A stretch of 31,163 nucleotides of DNA from a virus. Shown in pieces: positions 19,124-28,603 of the stretch (positions are counted from its first letter, which is position 1; every line of letters begins with the position of its first letter). The position numbers and the translations under genes are program-made. Under the pieces are notes generated by a model. The model was not told where the DNA came from. It was given only the letters and a program-made list of their open reading frames with translations, and made no database searches. The stretch covers positions 1 to 31,163 of the IMG/VR virus record IMGVR_UViG_3300032316_000335; one strand, given 5' to 3'.

Positions 19124-22087
19124 ATGGAACCGCTTGAGTTTGTAGCGGCTGTTTTGCCACCGCCCGGAAATGGGCGCTATTGCGTGGTGGAACTTTCAAG
19201 AAAAAAAGAACATGCTTATGTTCACACACTGGAGGAAGCACAGCCTTTCATCGACAGATGGAAGCAATCGGGTGAAGACATTTATTTTGCGCTAGGTACA
19301 TTCGGGGACGACAACAACCGGACTGCGGAAAATGTGCACATGGTCAAGACCTTTGCCATCGACGTGGACTGCAACCACCCCAAGGATTTACCTGATCCCA
19401 AAACGGGACTAATCAAACCCAAGGCATACGCTAGTGCGAAGCTGGCGGCACAGGCCATCATGGACTTTGCTGAGACTACAGGGTTGTCGGCTCTGGGCGA
19501 GCCTTGGATGGTGGCGTCTGGCGGCGGTGTGCACGCATACTGGCCGATTACTGAAGCCGTGGATGTCAACGAGTGGAAGCCTGTGGCCGAAGCGTTTAAG
19601 CGCATGTGCTACCAGAACAAACTGGACATTGACCCAACAGTGACATCAGACGCATCTCGCGTTCTACGTATCCCTGCCACGATCAATACCGGCATCAAGA
19701 ACAAGAAGAAGGTTCGGGAGCAAACCAACGTGCGTTTCATGAGCGAGGGCTCTGTGTTCGAGTTGGCCGACATCCGTGCTGTGGTAGAGAGGAATCTCAT
19801 CGGTACGCAGTACGAAGTCCAAGCCAAGCAACCCAGCAATGTGGTTGAGCTACCCGGTACTAGGCCAGCCACACCAAGCGCATCCCAAGTCAAACTGTTT
19901 GAGAACAGCGTCACCCGCTTCAAGAATATCGTGGTCAAGACCCGTGCAGGCACAGGCTGTGGCCAGATTGCACACTACGTAGAACATGCCGAAGAAGACG
20001 GGATGGAACCCTTGTGGCGCGGCATTTTGTCGTGGACAAAGGTCTGTGTGGATGGCGAAGGTGCATCGAAGTGGATCAGCGACATGCACCCGTACAGCGA
20101 AGACCGCATGCGCACCAAGTTGGCTGAGATCAAAGGCCCCTACCCCTGCACCAAGATGGACTCGGAAAACCCCGGAGTCTGCCCAAGTTGCCCACACTGG
20201 GGCAAGATTACAAACCCGCTGATCTTTGGCCGCGACATGGCGGTGACCACAGTTGAGAGTGTGGTGGAGTTGCCCCGCGTTGCAATGGACGAGGAAGTCA
20301 AGAAAGTGCTTCGCCCTGAAGCACCCCGTGGCTACGCTTATGGTGAGCGTGGTGGCATTTTTATTCAGAAGGAAGACGAAGACGCGCAGGGCAACAAGGT
20401 TACACGCAACGTTTTAATTATTCCCTACGATCTTTTCCCTGTGGACATCTTGAGCCACAACGGAGAGCACACAGTACACCTCATGGCCATCAGGCGCGAA
20501 GGTGTGCAGAACATCACAATGGCACAGAAGGCGGTCGTGAGCCAAGATGAAACGGTCAAGGCGCTGGCCAACCAGAATATCGTGGCATCGTTTGGTCGAG
20601 GCAACGACAAGAATTTGTTTGATTACGTACGTGCAAGCGTGGAAAAAATGAGCAACGATAAATCACCCGTCAAAGTACCAGCCAACTACGGCTGGCAAGA
20701 GAATGGCATGTTCGTGTACGCCGGTAAGATTTACAGCGCTACAGCCGCGCCTGTAGAAGTGCCGATGCCCGGCCTTGAGAACATCGTGGCCAATACCAAG
20801 CCCAAGGGCTCGATCGAGAACTGGGTGACGTTCATCAAGATGCTTATAGCAAAGAGGCTATACGGCCATCTCTCTGTGATTTTGGCAGGGGCAAGCGCTC
20901 CGTTCATGCGCTTCACAGGTATCTACGGCATGACCTATCACTGCGGCTCAACCGAGTCTGGTACGGGTAAGTCACTGGCACTGGAAGGGGCGGCTTCAAT
21001 CTGGGGTCACCCGACTCACTACCGCACAGGTAAGAGCACTTCCCCTGTTGCAATGCAGCAACGCCTTGGTCTGCTGCAAAGTCTGCCTTTGGTGACGGAC
21101 GAGATCACCGCCAAGAACCGTAAGGATTCTGAGTGGTTTCCCGAGTTCCTACTGGACATGACCGAGGGTCGCGGCAAGGAGCGTATGGAGTCAGGCGCTA
21201 ACAAGGAACGCTTGAACCTTTCCATCTGGCAGACAGTGGCCATCATGTCCTCCAATACCCACGTCGTGGACTACCTAACAGGTTCACGCAAGCACTCGTC
21301 TGAGGGTGAGATGCGCCGTGTTCTGGAGTTTGTCATGGACGAAGAACTGGCATGGGAGCCCCATGAGATTGAAGTTATCAAGTCTTTGCAAGAGAACTAT
21401 GGTGTAGTTGGCCATGAGTTGGCTGAGTTCTTGGCTAAGAACGTACCGATGCTCAAGACCCTTGTGCCTGATGTCGTGCGTAACTGCTACAAGGATTTCA
21501 ACGCTACCAACGACGAGCGATTCTGGATGGCGGGTGTGGGCACGATCATGACGGCAGGGGCTATTCTCGGCAATAAGTATCTGAACATTGTTGACTTCCC
21601 ACTCAATGAAATTAAAGAATTCTTGAAAGGCCGTGTCAACGTAGCACGCGGTACAGTCAGGTCAAGTAAGCGCAATGCAGAGGATGTGCTCAACGGCTTC
21701 ATCCAAGAGAACTACGGCAAGTTCGTGGTGGTGCGTTTCAACGCTAAGTCAGGGGCAAGTGCTCTGCTTGGGGATACCGCTTTGATAGACTCGTCCACTA
21801 CCCGATCGGTAGTTATGGGGCGCGTGGAGCACGGCGTAACAGCCAACCACGTTGACTTCTTTATTGAGGAACGATTACTTAAAACCTTTTGCTCCAATAT
21901 GAGCTTTGGCTACGCTGACTTTAAGCGCCAGCTTGAGAAACAATTTGTAGTGTCCTACATGCCAAAGAAAGACCTAATGGCACGAACTAGTGGCCCACCT
22001 ATGCGGGTGTCCACCATGAAAATTTCGAGAGAAATTTCTAGCTTGGATGAAGAAGTTATCAATCCAGTATCCGTGGCCGCGGCTTGA
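19124..22087 (+). CDS. AEP primase fused to DUF927-type superfamily 3-like helicase
   Basis: ATG 19124 follows AAGGCGG. The 987-aa protein has an N-terminal archaeo-eukaryotic primase: AIDVDC (D80, D82), SGGGVHAYW (H137) and DIDPTVTSDASRVLRIPAT (D170, R179). A Cys cluster follows (C342, C353, C356 in CPSCPHWGKIT), typical of the zinc/PriCT-like segment in phage primases. Residues 400-560 link to an ATPase with a Walker A GSTESGTGKS (608-617) and a Walker B-like LVTDE (656-660), as in DUF927 proteins. SSN (709-711) and RRVLEF (731-736) are candidate sensor and arginine-finger positions. It would prime and unwind DNA for the family A polymerase. It ends the rightward block. Confidence 0.9.
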   Translation: MEPLEFVAAVLPPPGNGRYCVVELSRKKEHAYVHTLEEAQPFIDRWKQSGEDIYFALGTFGDDNNRTAENVHMVKTFAIDVDCNHPKDLPDPKTGLIKPKAYASAKLAAQAIMDFAETTGLSALGEPWMVASGGGVHAYWPITEAVDVNEWKPVAEAFKRMCYQNKLDIDPTVTSDASRVLRIPATINTGIKNKKKVREQTNVRFMSEGSVFELADIRAVVERNLIGTQYEVQAKQPSNVVELPGTRPATPSASQVKLFENSVTRFKNIVVKTRAGTGCGQIAHYVEHAEEDGMEPLWRGILSWTKVCVDGEGASKWISDMHPYSEDRMRTKLAEIKGPYPCTKMDSENPGVCPSCPHWGKITNPLIFGRDMAVTTVESVVELPRVAMDEEVKKVLRPEAPRGYAYGERGGIFIQKEDEDAQGNKVTRNVLIIPYDLFPVDILSHNGEHTVHLMAIRREGVQNITMAQKAVVSQDETVKALANQNIVASFGRGNDKNLFDYVRASVEKMSNDKSPVKVPANYGWQENGMFVYAGKIYSATAAPVEVPMPGLENIVANTKPKGSIENWVTFIKMLIAKRLYGHLSVILAGASAPFMRFTGIYGMTYHCGSTESGTGKSLALEGAASIWGHPTHYRTGKSTSPVAMQQRLGLLQSLPLVTDEITAKNRKDSEWFPEFLLDMTEGRGKERMESGANKERLNLSIWQTVAIMSSNTHVVDYLTGSRKHSSEGEMRRVLEFVMDEELAWEPHEIEVIKSLQENYGVVGHELAEFLAKNVPMLKTLVPDVVRNCYKDFNATNDERFWMAGVGTIMTAGAILGNKYLNIVDFPLNEIKEFLKGRVNVARGTVRSSKRNAEDVLNGFIQENYGKFVVVRFNAKSGASALLGDTALIDSSTTRSVVMGRVEHGVTANHVDFFIEERLLKTFCSNMSFGYADFKRQLEKQFVVSYMPKKDLMARTSGPPMRVSTMKISREISSLDEEVINPVSVAAA

Positions 22088-22093
22088 GAGGGG

Positions 22094-22176
22094 GCAGGGG
22101 TTCTTTGTCCCCTGCATCGACACTGCGGCTGTTAGAACCGAGGGCTTGAACAAGGCCCTCGGCTTCCGTTTGTTTG
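22094..22176. terminator. Tandem hairpins between convergent genes
   Basis: GCAGGGG (22094-22100) pairs with CCCCTGC (22109-22115). A second perfect 8-bp stem is CCGAGGGC (22138-22145) with GCCCTCGG (22155-22162), followed by CTTCCGTTTGTTTG. The hairpins lie between the end of the primase gene and the end of the giant minus-strand gene, so they probably stop transcription from both directions. The T-runs are weak, so efficiency is uncertain. Confidence 0.55.
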
Positions 22177-22209
22177 ACGCCCGAGCAAAGATCGGGATCA
22201 GGGACGGCT

Positions 22210-25200
22210 TTACTGGCGTGTGGTTCTATCGACTGCCTTGAGGAAAGCTCTGGCGTATTCCGTCTGCGCCTTGTCAATACGTGCCAACATCTCGTCCTTT
22301 TGCTCAGTGGTCAGTTTGGGTGCGGCTTCTACCTGACGGCGGTACTTGGCAAAATCACCAAGCTTCTGCTGTACCGCGCCAGACACCGATGCTGCTCCCA
22401 AGGCTTCAGCGTGTTCCTGAGCAAACGCTCTGGCTTCGGCTGTCTTGCCCTGCTCAACGAGGCGGTTGAATGAGCCTTTGGTCTGCTGAATATCCAGCAT
22501 CCGGTCATACGCTTCATCAAGGGTTCCCCTGCCTTCAACGGGCTGGAACAAACCACCGATGAACGGTGTCTTACTGGCCTTGAGCGTAGGCTTGGCAACG
22601 TCTTCTTTCATCTCGAAGTTTAGTAACGGGTTGGCCAACTGCACAATACCAATACCAAGACCGCCCGTGTAACCACGGATGAGGTAGTCAATACCAATGG
22701 GAGACAAGCCTTCTTTGCCTGTGATCCGCTTGATCGTTTCGCTACCTGTGACGCTACCGAGCAATTTGGCAAACTCAGTGGTGGACTCACGCGCACGCTC
22801 ACCAGCCAGCATCTTCTGCTCACGCTGTGACTCGATAGCACCGCCAAAGAACGACTGACCAAGATAGACTTCAGTGAGGGGTTTGATGGCTTGGGGCAAG
22901 CTAAACGGGTTGGTCTGTGCGACCAACTTGAGCCAACCGCCCACCGCCTTGGATGCCTTCTCGTCGTTGGACGCCATATCCCACAAAGCTTCTGGCAACG
23001 CTTTGAACAAGTAACCCAATTCAAACGGGATAGGTACGCGTACAGGCTCATCAAAGCCGGGGATATACATGAACCAACTGCCGTAGCGTTCTTCAGGCTT
23101 GGCGCGTTTGTACGCCTCATCATCAGACATCAGGGCTGCGTAAGCCAGTGTGCCTGCGGAAAGCATCAAGCCACGAGCTATCATTTTTTGCTTGATCTTA
23201 AGCTGTTCACTAAATGGCATCTGACCTGTGTATGCACGGTACAACACATCCAGACCCTGAATCTGTGCATTGAAGAACGGGATGATGATCGACAGCGCTT
23301 GCATACTTGGCGACAAACCACGGCGACTAAAGTTCATGGACTCTAGCGTACGCAGAAGCGCTGCTTGCTCGGACATCCCTTTGGCTAGGGAGTCTTTGTA
23401 TATGACAGCACGGGTAGCCGCATCGCCCTGCATCGCAAACGCATCAGCCTTGGCGACTAACTTATCCCAACCAGACTTACCTGCGCTAATGTCTTTGAGA
23501 AACTTGGCCGCATCGCGCTGGTCGCCTGTAAATACGTTGCTACTGATAGCGCCTGAGCGCATCAGTTTGGATTCAACTTCACTGCGTCCGGCCACCATAC
23601 TGGCTAATTCTTTGAAAGAACTGAGCACAGGGGTAGCGTCTGTACCCGTGGTCAACCATGCGTTCAAAGGATCGCGTACAACTTGACGCAAAGCGTAGGC
23701 AGGGTTGCGTGTCACAAACTTACGGAGCAGATCAGCAGGGATACCCATCATCTTGATGGCGGCAGGCATCGTTGTCTTGATACCTTCCATGCCCTTGATA
23801 ACGAGTTCGGCAGGGATGCCGTACACTTCTTTGTCGATGAAGACAAAGTGATCTTTGCCGTTGACTTTAAACCGTACAGTGCTATCGCTTGCAGGGCCAG
23901 AGCCTTCTCCAAGCGCTGAAGCCATGCCCATCTTTTTAAGCAAGAACGCAGACTCTTTAATCATCTGGTTGCGTAGTGCCAAGTCAGTCAGCATAAACGT
24001 GTTCTGTACCGAGCTTGTAAAGATTGGCAAGATGTTCTTATTGCCGCCCACCAACTCTTTGAGTTGTGGCTCAGTCTTGACGTTACCGATACGAACAGGC
24101 GTCTCTTTGTCAACCATCAACTCAATGTTGCCACTGTTGCTGTTGACGCGGTAGTACGGGATGTAAGGTACGGACTTGAGTTCGTTGGCCAGTTTTGGAG
24201 TGATAGCGCCAGTCTGTACGAGGAAGTCGACTTGACCGTCGTTGAACTCTTTGTAGATACGTGCGGCTTCAAGCACCGCATCTTTCTTTGTCTTGTCGCT
24301 GTTGAGCAGACGCATGACATCGTTGTATTCCTTCTCAGCCAGAGCAGGGTTCTCGTAGTTGAGCTTCTGCCAGCCCTTGACCTTGGCACGCTCGCCTGCC
24401 ACATATGCGGTCAGGATAGCTTCGGCTTCTGAGTCGTTGGCAAACTTGCCCTTGTGCAAGGCTTCTGCCACTTCAACCATGTTAGCGCCCTTGACGCTGT
24501 CGTACACGTAGCCACCGCCTTCGCCTTTGCGCAAGACGAGCTTTCCGTTGGTCAGCGCTTGACCCGCATACTGGCTGCGCTGTTGGCCGAATCGCAGATA
24601 GAACTCTGCGTTTTGTGCTTCCAGAGATGTGATGGCGTTGGCGGCTACGCCACGTTTGAAGGCCTCAGACAAAGCTGCGTCTTTGTCCACAAACTGAACA
24701 CGGCCAGTCAGTCCCATGATGTTGCCTAGCAACTGGTCTTTCAGGGTAGTCTCTTTGGCAATAAACGACGCACCGTACTGCGTGGGTTCTTTCTTGGTAC
24801 GGAAGGCAATCTGGCCATCAGCCGCCCTGTAAGCACCAATTGTCTTGTTCTCAAACGCTTTGCGGGACTGCTTCAGGGCATAAAAGACGTCAGATGTTGA
24901 TAGTACAGAGGAAGAAGTGAAGCCTAGATCACGCAAACCTGCGCGAATCATACCGACAAACTCTTTGAGCCATCGGCCAGCTTTTTGTCTAAAGCTCTCA
25001 GTCACGCGAGCTTCTTCGGTGTGCGCAATAATCTCACGCAAGACTTGAAGTCTTTGGACTTCTTCGTTTTTACCCTGCGCTACGTTGAACTGAGCAGTCC
25101 TGATGACTTCGTCTACAAGTTTCTGACCACCAATTTCCTCGGCCAGTTTGCGTAGGTCTGTCTTGTTGGCGTATGCTTGGAGGCGGGGGATACCGATTAT

Positions 25201-28200
25201 GGTATCTATGCCGTAGTGACCAACCAACTCGTGGAAAACTGTGGCTTCCAAGTCTTTCAAGTCAGCATGCTGGTCACCAACCACCAAGACCGTGCCGTCA
25301 CTGAACACAGCGCCTTGTACCATGGCTTCGGTTGGGTCGATACCCTCTTCCGACATACGCTTAAGGAGCGCCACAGGAATCTTGCCGGGGTTAGCGGCGT
25401 ATACCATTTTTACGTTTGAAGGTAGTTTACTCTGCACTTTTTCCATGAAGTCAGCGGCTTCTTTGGCATCGATCGTGCCGCCTTCTGTCTCACGGGTGCG
25501 GTAGGCTGTGCCAGTATCGGTGTCGTAAGCTGCTTTGACCAGTTCTTCGACCTGTGCTTTGGTCAGGCGTGTGCCTGCTTCACGCAGGGACTTCTTCTCT
25601 GTAGCTACACGGCTTTCGGCAGAACCTGTACGGTCTTCTGTAGGTGCGCGGCGTACTTTACGAGTCTCTTGTTCCGTACGTTTGGATGGCGTTTCTTGTT
25701 TACTCTGAGACAGTGCCTCTCTGACAATCGCTATCTGCTCTGCAAGCGTAGCCTTGTACTCAGGGGTTTTTCTTCCAAGATCAAGCGCTTTGGCTTCCAT
25801 CGTGTCATTCATCTGCAACCGGAAAGTGGTTACTTCAGGATCATTTTTGCCATATTTCTCTTGAAGCGCTCCTAAGCGCTTGTTCATGGCTTTGCCTAGC
25901 TTGTCGTACTCGGCTTCTGCCATACCCAATTTAAGAGCAACCTTACGCATTTGCTCAGACTCTTCCGCTTCTTTACGGACATCGCCCGACTCAATTCTTT
26001 TGGTGGTTTTAACCGCACGGCTAACTTTGGCACCAATGACTTTGCCTTTTTTACCTTGTTCTGCTTCTTCTGGTGTTGGCGCTGCGCGGCGTTTCAACGT
26101 GTCAAGCTGTTCTTCGCCTGCTTTTTTCTTTTCTTCCGCAACAACGCTAGCTTTAACCGCAGGCGTGGCTTCGTACATGCTCTGGTACATTTTTTCAATT
26201 TGTTCACGCACAGGCGTAATCTTGGCCAACACTTTGTTGTACTTGCTAAGTGCCGCATTGATTTTGCGTTGAAGGCCAAAACTTTTATTTGTTTCCGCTT
26301 GTTTGATAAGTCCCGCGTGCACGTCTGCAACATCGTACAACTCTTGCAACCAAGACTTGTTGGCATTACCTTGCGCTTCCACAACTTTGTTGTGTAGCGT
26401 TTTAATCTTTTCCATCGTAGCGTCATACTGTTCAGGCGTCACAGTGCGTTTAGTTTCTGTACCGGCAAGGTTTAACCGCGTATCTAGTGCCCGAGTCATG
26501 CGCTGCTTTTCAGCATCCTTGACATACTGGGAGACACGGCCAGCCGACATGTTTGTGGCTTCTGCCATACGGCGGTCAGCGGCTTCCCGTTCTTCGGGCG
26601 TCATCTCTGTGCGCTGAATGTTCTCAGGGCTGAAGATGTCCAACTGCCTTGGGTCTTTCTGCATGGCCAACTGGATTGGCTTATCATCGGATACACGGGT
26701 GAGGCCATAACCTTCGGGGCGGGGCGTCTCAGCTAGCACTTCTTTGGGTTTAAACTCCAACGCTTCTTCCGGTGTCTTAGCAATACCGGGCACGGTGGTA
26801 GGCTGCTCTGGGCCTTCAGGCTTCTCCGATAAAGGGGTAGGCGCTTCTTTCTCGGTAAACAACTCACGAGTCTGGCCACGCTGTGCTTGGTTAATGGCTT
26901 TTTCTTCAAGGACTGAACGCTTCTGTCCAAAGCTTTCCATCAAGTCTGCGCGTTCTTTGTTCAACTCATCCAGCTTGGCTGTGAGTTTGGGTAGCTCATC
27001 AAATGAGCCTAGCTGCGCTGCGTCCGCCAGCTTCTTCTTGGCGTTCTTAATCTTTGTGTCAAGGCTACCAAGCGCGGCTTTTGATTGTGTTTCTAACTCT
27101 TGCGCGGTCTGCGTTGTACCGCCTAGACCTTCGATAGTCTGTGCCGTCGTCTCCATTTGTGTCTGGAGAGGGGTGTACTGCGCGTAGAGTGCGTTGACCT
27201 TGGTTGTGTCGCCCGCAGTGGCCGCTTCTTGCATCTGCGTTTGGAGTTTGTCCAACTGCAATTTGAGGCGATCGTATTCCTCCATCGTCCGGTTTAAGTC
27301 GGGCTTTGGTGGCTCGGGGGGAGCAGGTGGTGCAGCGGGGGTCACACCTGTGTCCATAGTACCCATGACCGCGCCGGGGCGAACAGTCTCTCTGATTGCC
27401 GTTGGAGCCGCTGGCGTAGGCGCAACTTCTGGCACAGCTACGGGCTCGGGTACAGCTACAGGCTCTGGAGTGACCTCTGGTACAGCTACAGCTTCTGGAG
27501 TAACTACGGGTTCAGGCGCAACAGCGGCTGGTGGAGGTGTCTCTTGCGGTGCGGCCTCTGGTGCGGGTACTGGTGCAGGAGCCGCTTGTGCGGCAGCTTC
27601 TTGTTCTGCGGCTTGTCTAGCGGCAACTTCATCTCGGGCTGCACCTTTTGCAGACAGACGACCGACAGCACCCAAAGGCCCAAGCAAACCAACCTGATAG
27701 GCGGTTTCCCCGTACTCTTTCATCGCATCAGGGGAGGTTAGGGATAACCCTGCCTGTGCACGCTGGAGCATCTGTTGGGCAATTTCTGTTGGCACTTCGG
27801 CCAACAAGCCTACGCCAGTACCTTTTGCAAGACTTGCCAGTAACTTTTCATCGGCTAACTTTGTGGCTTGTGCGGCAGACCTCCCAAAGAAGGCCATCTC
27901 GGGGATGCCCGTCAGCTTGCTGACCAGCTTGCCACCAAAGGGAATAAACGCTTGCGCTACATCCAAGGCAGCTTGCGGGGCGGCTGCGGTTCCGGCAGCA
28001 CCTGTGTCAATCTTAATGGGCTCGCCACGAGCCATTTGTTCTTGCGCTTGGCGCTCAATGTTACCGCCGTACTGCTGAATCAAAGAGGGAAGAAACGCAC
28101 CCGCTAAACCGCCTGCAATACCGCCAGCCACAGTACCCGCAGGGCCAAGAGCCGTACCAGCCATAGCACCAAGACGCGCGCCACCAAACGAAGCTGCAAG

Positions 28201-28584
28201 GTTAGGCGCTTGCTCAGCAATGGCCAAGGGAATTTGACGACCGACTTCTTTGGCCGCAGAAAGAACACCGTCTTTGTTGTAGGCTTCTTTGACTTTTTCC
28301 ATGCTGACTTGGTCAGCGTATCTGCCAGAGATATCTTCGCCGCGCTGGATACCAGCCCTAGCAGCTTCTTCGGGAGAACCAAAAGCGCCTTCAACGCCAG
28401 TACGAAGCCCACTCAACGTGGACTCAGCGCCTTTACTAAGGGCTGCAAGCATCCCCTTTTTAGGGGGAGGTGCGTTACCAATATCTTGAAGGACGGCGGC
28501 GTATACCTGCTCGTCTGTTAGCTCGGTCGGAGAATCGACTTTGAACTTACCCCTACCGGGGATTTCAACTTGGTAAAGCGGCAT
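22210..28584 (-). CDS. Giant polyvalent-type virion protein, 2124 aa
   Basis: ATG 28584 follows GAGGTG, about 20 bases after the 729-aa gene. Residues 1-32 match the short N-terminal module common in large phage proteins (VEIPGRGKFKVDSPTELTDE). Residues 120-170 are Gly/Ala-rich and hydrophobic (glycine-zipper-like), 335-430 are Pro/Ala/Glu repeats built on PEPVAVPE, and 430-980 are largely coiled coil. At 1118-1123 is HELVGH, an HExxxH zinc-ligand motif as in dipeptidyl peptidase III and polyvalent-protein zincins. From about 1610 to 2000 it has an LPD38-like region with RNPAYALRQVVRDPLNAWL, NFSRRGL and PFFNAQIQGLDVLYRAYTGQMP. Such proteins are thought to be carried in the virion and injected. 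The product may help DNA entry and host takeover. Some domain limits are approximate. Confidence 0.85.
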   Translation of the reverse strand: MPLYQVEIPGRGKFKVDSPTELTDEQVYAAVLQDIGNAPPPKKGMLAALSKGAESTLSGLRTGVEGAFGSPEEAARAGIQRGEDISGRYADQVSMEKVKEAYNKDGVLSAAKEVGRQIPLAIAEQAPNLAASFGGARLGAMAGTALGPAGTVAGGIAGGLAGAFLPSLIQQYGGNIERQAQEQMARGEPIKIDTGAAGTAAAPQAALDVAQAFIPFGGKLVSKLTGIPEMAFFGRSAAQATKLADEKLLASLAKGTGVGLLAEVPTEIAQQMLQRAQAGLSLTSPDAMKEYGETAYQVGLLGPLGAVGRLSAKGAARDEVAARQAAEQEAAAQAAPAPVPAPEAAPQETPPPAAVAPEPVVTPEAVAVPEVTPEPVAVPEPVAVPEVAPTPAAPTAIRETVRPGAVMGTMDTGVTPAAPPAPPEPPKPDLNRTMEEYDRLKLQLDKLQTQMQEAATAGDTTKVNALYAQYTPLQTQMETTAQTIEGLGGTTQTAQELETQSKAALGSLDTKIKNAKKKLADAAQLGSFDELPKLTAKLDELNKERADLMESFGQKRSVLEEKAINQAQRGQTRELFTEKEAPTPLSEKPEGPEQPTTVPGIAKTPEEALEFKPKEVLAETPRPEGYGLTRVSDDKPIQLAMQKDPRQLDIFSPENIQRTEMTPEEREAADRRMAEATNMSAGRVSQYVKDAEKQRMTRALDTRLNLAGTETKRTVTPEQYDATMEKIKTLHNKVVEAQGNANKSWLQELYDVADVHAGLIKQAETNKSFGLQRKINAALSKYNKVLAKITPVREQIEKMYQSMYEATPAVKASVVAEEKKKAGEEQLDTLKRRAAPTPEEAEQGKKGKVIGAKVSRAVKTTKRIESGDVRKEAEESEQMRKVALKLGMAEAEYDKLGKAMNKRLGALQEKYGKNDPEVTTFRLQMNDTMEAKALDLGRKTPEYKATLAEQIAIVREALSQSKQETPSKRTEQETRKVRRAPTEDRTGSAESRVATEKKSLREAGTRLTKAQVEELVKAAYDTDTGTAYRTRETEGGTIDAKEAADFMEKVQSKLPSNVKMVYAANPGKIPVALLKRMSEEGIDPTEAMVQGAVFSDGTVLVVGDQHADLKDLEATVFHELVGHYGIDTIIGIPRLQAYANKTDLRKLAEEIGGQKLVDEVIRTAQFNVAQGKNEEVQRLQVLREIIAHTEEARVTESFRQKAGRWLKEFVGMIRAGLRDLGFTSSSVLSTSDVFYALKQSRKAFENKTIGAYRAADGQIAFRTKKEPTQYGASFIAKETTLKDQLLGNIMGLTGRVQFVDKDAALSEAFKRGVAANAITSLEAQNAEFYLRFGQQRSQYAGQALTNGKLVLRKGEGGGYVYDSVKGANMVEVAEALHKGKFANDSEAEAILTAYVAGERAKVKGWQKLNYENPALAEKEYNDVMRLLNSDKTKKDAVLEAARIYKEFNDGQVDFLVQTGAITPKLANELKSVPYIPYYRVNSNSGNIELMVDKETPVRIGNVKTEPQLKELVGGNKNILPIFTSSVQNTFMLTDLALRNQMIKESAFLLKKMGMASALGEGSGPASDSTVRFKVNGKDHFVFIDKEVYGIPAELVIKGMEGIKTTMPAAIKMMGIPADLLRKFVTRNPAYALRQVVRDPLNAWLTTGTDATPVLSSFKELASMVAGRSEVESKLMRSGAISSNVFTGDQRDAAKFLKDISAGKSGWDKLVAKADAFAMQGDAATRAVIYKDSLAKGMSEQAALLRTLESMNFSRRGLSPSMQALSIIIPFFNAQIQGLDVLYRAYTGQMPFSEQLKIKQKMIARGLMLSAGTLAYAALMSDDEAYKRAKPEERYGSWFMYIPGFDEPVRVPIPFELGYLFKALPEALWDMASNDEKASKAVGGWLKLVAQTNPFSLPQAIKPLTEVYLGQSFFGGAIESQREQKMLAGERARESTTEFAKLLGSVTGSETIKRITGKEGLSPIGIDYLIRGYTGGLGIGIVQLANPLLNFEMKEDVAKPTLKASKTPFIGGLFQPVEGRGTLDEAYDRMLDIQQTKGSFNRLVEQGKTAEARAFAQEHAEALGAASVSGAVQQKLGDFAKYRRQVEAAPKLTTEQKDEMLARIDKAQTEYARAFLKAVDRTTRQ

Positions 28585-28603
28585 ACCCGCACCTCACTTA
28601 TTG

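Noticed and set aside
27194-27697. A Gly/Ala/Ser-rich plus-strand frame opposite the giant protein gene.
   Set aside because: It is the antisense shadow of the Pro/Ala/Glu repeat region.
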